From assembly GCF_027594865.1 (NCBI RefSeq), contig NZ_CP089391.1, forward strand, positions 7,904,501 to 7,968,500: DNA of 64,000 nucleotides. Direction: 5' to 3'. Every line of letters starts with the position of its first letter. Position 1 is the stretch's first letter. The translations under genes and the position numbers were made by a program. This DNA is from Bradyrhizobium xenonodulans. GTDB lineage: Bacteria; Pseudomonadota; Alphaproteobacteria; Rhizobiales; Xanthobacteraceae. The notes below the pieces were generated by a model. It was not told where the DNA came from. It ran no database searches and saw nothing but the letters and a program-made list of their open reading frames with translations. Shown here piece by piece: positions 62,171 to 64,000 of the stretch.

Positions 62171-64000
62171 TCACCAGCGATAGCCGAGCGTCGCGATCAC
62201 GGTTAGCGGGGCACCGCGGTAGCAATAGCCGACCTGGCACGTGGTGTAGTGCAGATTGAACAGGTTCTTGGCATTGACCTGGAATGTGAGGCCCTTCAGC
62301 TCCTTCGCCGCCTGGCTGAAATCATATTTCAGCGCCGCGTCGACCAGGGTCACCGAGCTGTTCTTGAACGTGTTGGCGTCGTCGCCATAGCTCCAGGACA
62401 TGTAGCGTACGCCGGCGCCGACGCTCAGTCCCGCGAGCGGGCCGGCCAGCGGCAGGGCATAATTGCCCCACAGCGTCGCGGTGTGCGGAGGATTGCCGGA
62501 CGGAAACTTGCCGATCGTCGTGCTGTCCGCCGCCTGCTTGGTCACCATGTCGAGATAGGTGTAGGACGAGGTGATGTCGAAGCCGCCGCCGAGGCTCGCA
62601 AGGCCCTGCAATTCGAAGCCGCGGCTTTGAATCTCGCCGCGCTGGACCGTCACGCCGGTCCCGGTCGTGACAAGGCCGCCACTCTGGGTCAGGTCGAAGA
62701 CCGCGGCGGTGATGAAGCTCCGCGTCCCCGGCGGCTGATACTTGACGCCGACCTCAGTCTGCTTGCCCGTGGTCGGCTTGAAGAAGGCGCCTGTGGGATC
62801 GACGCCGAGATTGGGAAAGAACGAGGTCGAATAGGCGACGTAGGGCGCAACGCCGGAATCGAACACATAGGTCAGCCCGGCCCGCCCGCTATAGGCCTGA
62901 TCAGACTGCGTCTGCCGGGTCAGCGCGAACAGATCCTCACCTGTGGTGCGGACCCAGTCGCTGCGGCCGCTCATTGTCAGGATCCAGTGATCGAGCTTGG
63001 CCTGATCCTGGATATACACACCGGACTGGGTTTGCCGCTGCTGCGTCGAGGACGAGATCGCTGGATCGGGAATGGCTTCCGGCGCGTAGACCGGCGAGGC
63101 CACATTGAGATCGGAGACACCGAAGCCAAAACCCTGCCTGTCGGTGAACTTCGACGCGGTGTAGTCGGTGCCGACCAAGAGCGTGTGCTGCACCGGCCCG
63201 GTCGAAAGCTTGGCCTCGACCTGGTTGTCCATGATGGCCGATTGCAGCGTATCGTGAACCAAGCCGGTATAGCGCGAGACCACATTGCCCACGGGAGCGC
63301 CGAGAAAGCCGACATAGCGGGTGACCGCATCGACATCGACGTAACGGAATTTCTGGCGGACGGTGATGTCGTTGTTGAACGCGTGCTCGAACAAATAGCC
63401 CACCCGTCCCTGCTCCTGGTCGAGCGAATTGTAGGATGGGCTGCCCGTGAAAACGTCCGTGGCGGTGCCTGTGCCCGTGGAATAGGTGAACATCGACCCG
63501 GGCGTCTTCGACTTCTGATAGGACCCGAGAATCGTCAGGGTCGTCGATTGATCCGGCTTCCAGGTGAAGGCAGGCGCGATGTAGGTCCTGTTATCCTTGC
63601 CGCCGGGAACGAACACATTCGCGTCACGCATCACGCCGGTCAGCCGATACGAAAACTGACCGTCGGCATCGACCGGGCCCGACAGGTCGAAATTGCCCTG
63701 AATGCGATCGCGGTCGCCGAACACCGTCTGCACCTCGTGAAACGGCTGGCTGGTCGGCAGCTTGCTCTGGAGGTCGATCAGTCCGCCGGGGGAGCCGAGG
63801 CCATAGAGTGCCGAGCTCGGGCCACGGACCAAGGTGATACTGTCGACCCCATAGGGCTCGGTCTTGAACACGCTGAGACCGGCCCCGACGAGGCGCAGGC
63901 CATCGAGATAGATGCCGTTATAGGTGATGTCGAAGCCGCGGATCGAGATGGCGTCGAAGCGCGGATCGTAGCCGGACGCATCGATGCGAACGCCGGGTTG
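62171..64000 (-). CDS. TonB-dependent siderophore receptor (5' end beyond the window)
   Basis: The gene enters from the right edge, giving 609 residues here without the N-terminus. The plug domain is visible from the edge (IRGFDITYNGIYLDGLRL, ITLVRGPSSALYGLGSPGGLIDLQSK), then the beta-barrel ends in the aromatic-terminated CYRGAPLTVIATLGYRW. The layout fits FhuA/FoxA-type hydroxamate ferric-siderophore receptors. In family members, uptake is TonB/ExbBD-driven. The frame is open to the last base. Confidence 0.9.
   Translation of the reverse strand, partial: QPGVRIDASGYDPRFDAISIRGFDITYNGIYLDGLRLVGAGLSVFKTEPYGVDSITLVRGPSSALYGLGSPGGLIDLQSKLPTSQPFHEVQTVFGDRDRIQGNFDLSGPVDADGQFSYRLTGVMRDANVFVPGGKDNRTYIAPAFTWKPDQSTTLTILGSYQKSKTPGSMFTYSTGTGTATDVFTGSPSYNSLDQEQGRVGYLFEHAFNNDITVRQKFRYVDVDAVTRYVGFLGAPVGNVVSRYTGLVHDTLQSAIMDNQVEAKLSTGPVQHTLLVGTDYTASKFTDRQGFGFGVSDLNVASPVYAPEAIPDPAISSSTQQRQTQSGVYIQDQAKLDHWILTMSGRSDWVRTTGEDLFALTRQTQSDQAYSGRAGLTYVFDSGVAPYVAYSTSFFPNLGVDPTGAFFKPTTGKQTEVGVKYQPPGTRSFITAAVFDLTQSGGLVTTGTGVTVQRGEIQSRGFELQGLASLGGGFDITSSYTYLDMVTKQAADSTTIGKFPSGNPPHTATLWGNYALPLAGPLAGLSVGAGVRYMSWSYGDDANTFKNSSVTLVDAALKYDFSQAAKELKGLTFQVNAKNLFNLHYTTCQVGYCYRGAPLTVIATLGYRW

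Overview
The window is a GC-rich alphaproteobacterial chromosome segment that almost certainly comes from Bradyrhizobium. Pointers are a haloalkane dehalogenase nearly identical to B. japonicum DbjA, gcrA with a cluster of GANTC sites (CcrM/GcrA cell-cycle control), a SAM-II riboswitch on metZ, the long alphaproteobacterial Dcd, an aerobic benzoyl-CoA (box) cluster, and many dispersed palindromic repeats at gene 3' ends. It is core-like chromosome: one intact IS30-family insertion, one tRNA, no prophage, integrase, CRISPR or conjugation genes.

Layout. 1-4.7 kb: small membrane protein, a ClpP-like secreted protein, FAD dehydrogenase plus secreted PHB-depolymerase-like esterase, RidA, SnoaL-like protein. 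4.8-13.6 kb (minus strand): a pentose operon with LacI regulator, xylB, xylA, a sugar ABC importer (ATPase, permease, binding protein), an aldo/keto reductase and a fuconolactonase-like hydrolase. 13.6-22.4 kb: XRE-cupin regulator plus GNAT, epoxide hydrolase, tRNA-Gly(CCC), methylguanine methyltransferase next to a Cys-rich AraC regulator, VOC and SRPBCC proteins, a Gly/Met-rich secreted protein, MATE exporter, an unknown protein and a PAS protein. 22.5-23.9 kb: IS30 element that split an older palindromic repeat. 24-34 kb: dcd, metZ under a SAM-II attenuator, opgC with two SGNH proteins (the second lacks every catalytic residue), apaG, hslO, argF, argD. 34.4-42.9 kb: gcrA, then phoR-pstSCAB-phoU-phoB on the minus strand behind a Pho box, and an MprF-like membrane protein. 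43-49 kb: dbjA with its TetR regulator and an 18-bp palindromic operator, OmpA-family protein, polysaccharide deacetylase, SDR. 49.2-57.6 kb: box cluster (boxB, boxC, DUF309, alpha/beta hydrolase, benzoate-CoA ligase; divergent boxR and truncated haemoglobin), without boxA in the window. 57.6-61.5 kb: IclR regulator divergent from a Rieske oxygenase and a glutamine-synthetase-like ligase. 61.5-64 kb: small secreted protein and a TonB-dependent receptor cut by the window end.

How the genes work together. Three complete circuits are legible from sequence alone: phosphate starvation (PhoR/PhoB, Pho box, high-affinity PstSCAB, PhoU), methionine feedback (promoter, SAM-II aptamer, antiterminator, terminator, metZ), and benzoate degradation (ligase, epoxidase BoxB, lyase BoxC, regulator BoxR and a TGCA-N6-TGCA operator). 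The most unusual items are the OpgC/active SGNH/inactive SGNH operon, the Ogt/Cys-rich AraC pair, and the Rieske/glutamine-synthetase-like catabolic pair. At least eight families of long palindromic repeats occupy the intergenic gaps.
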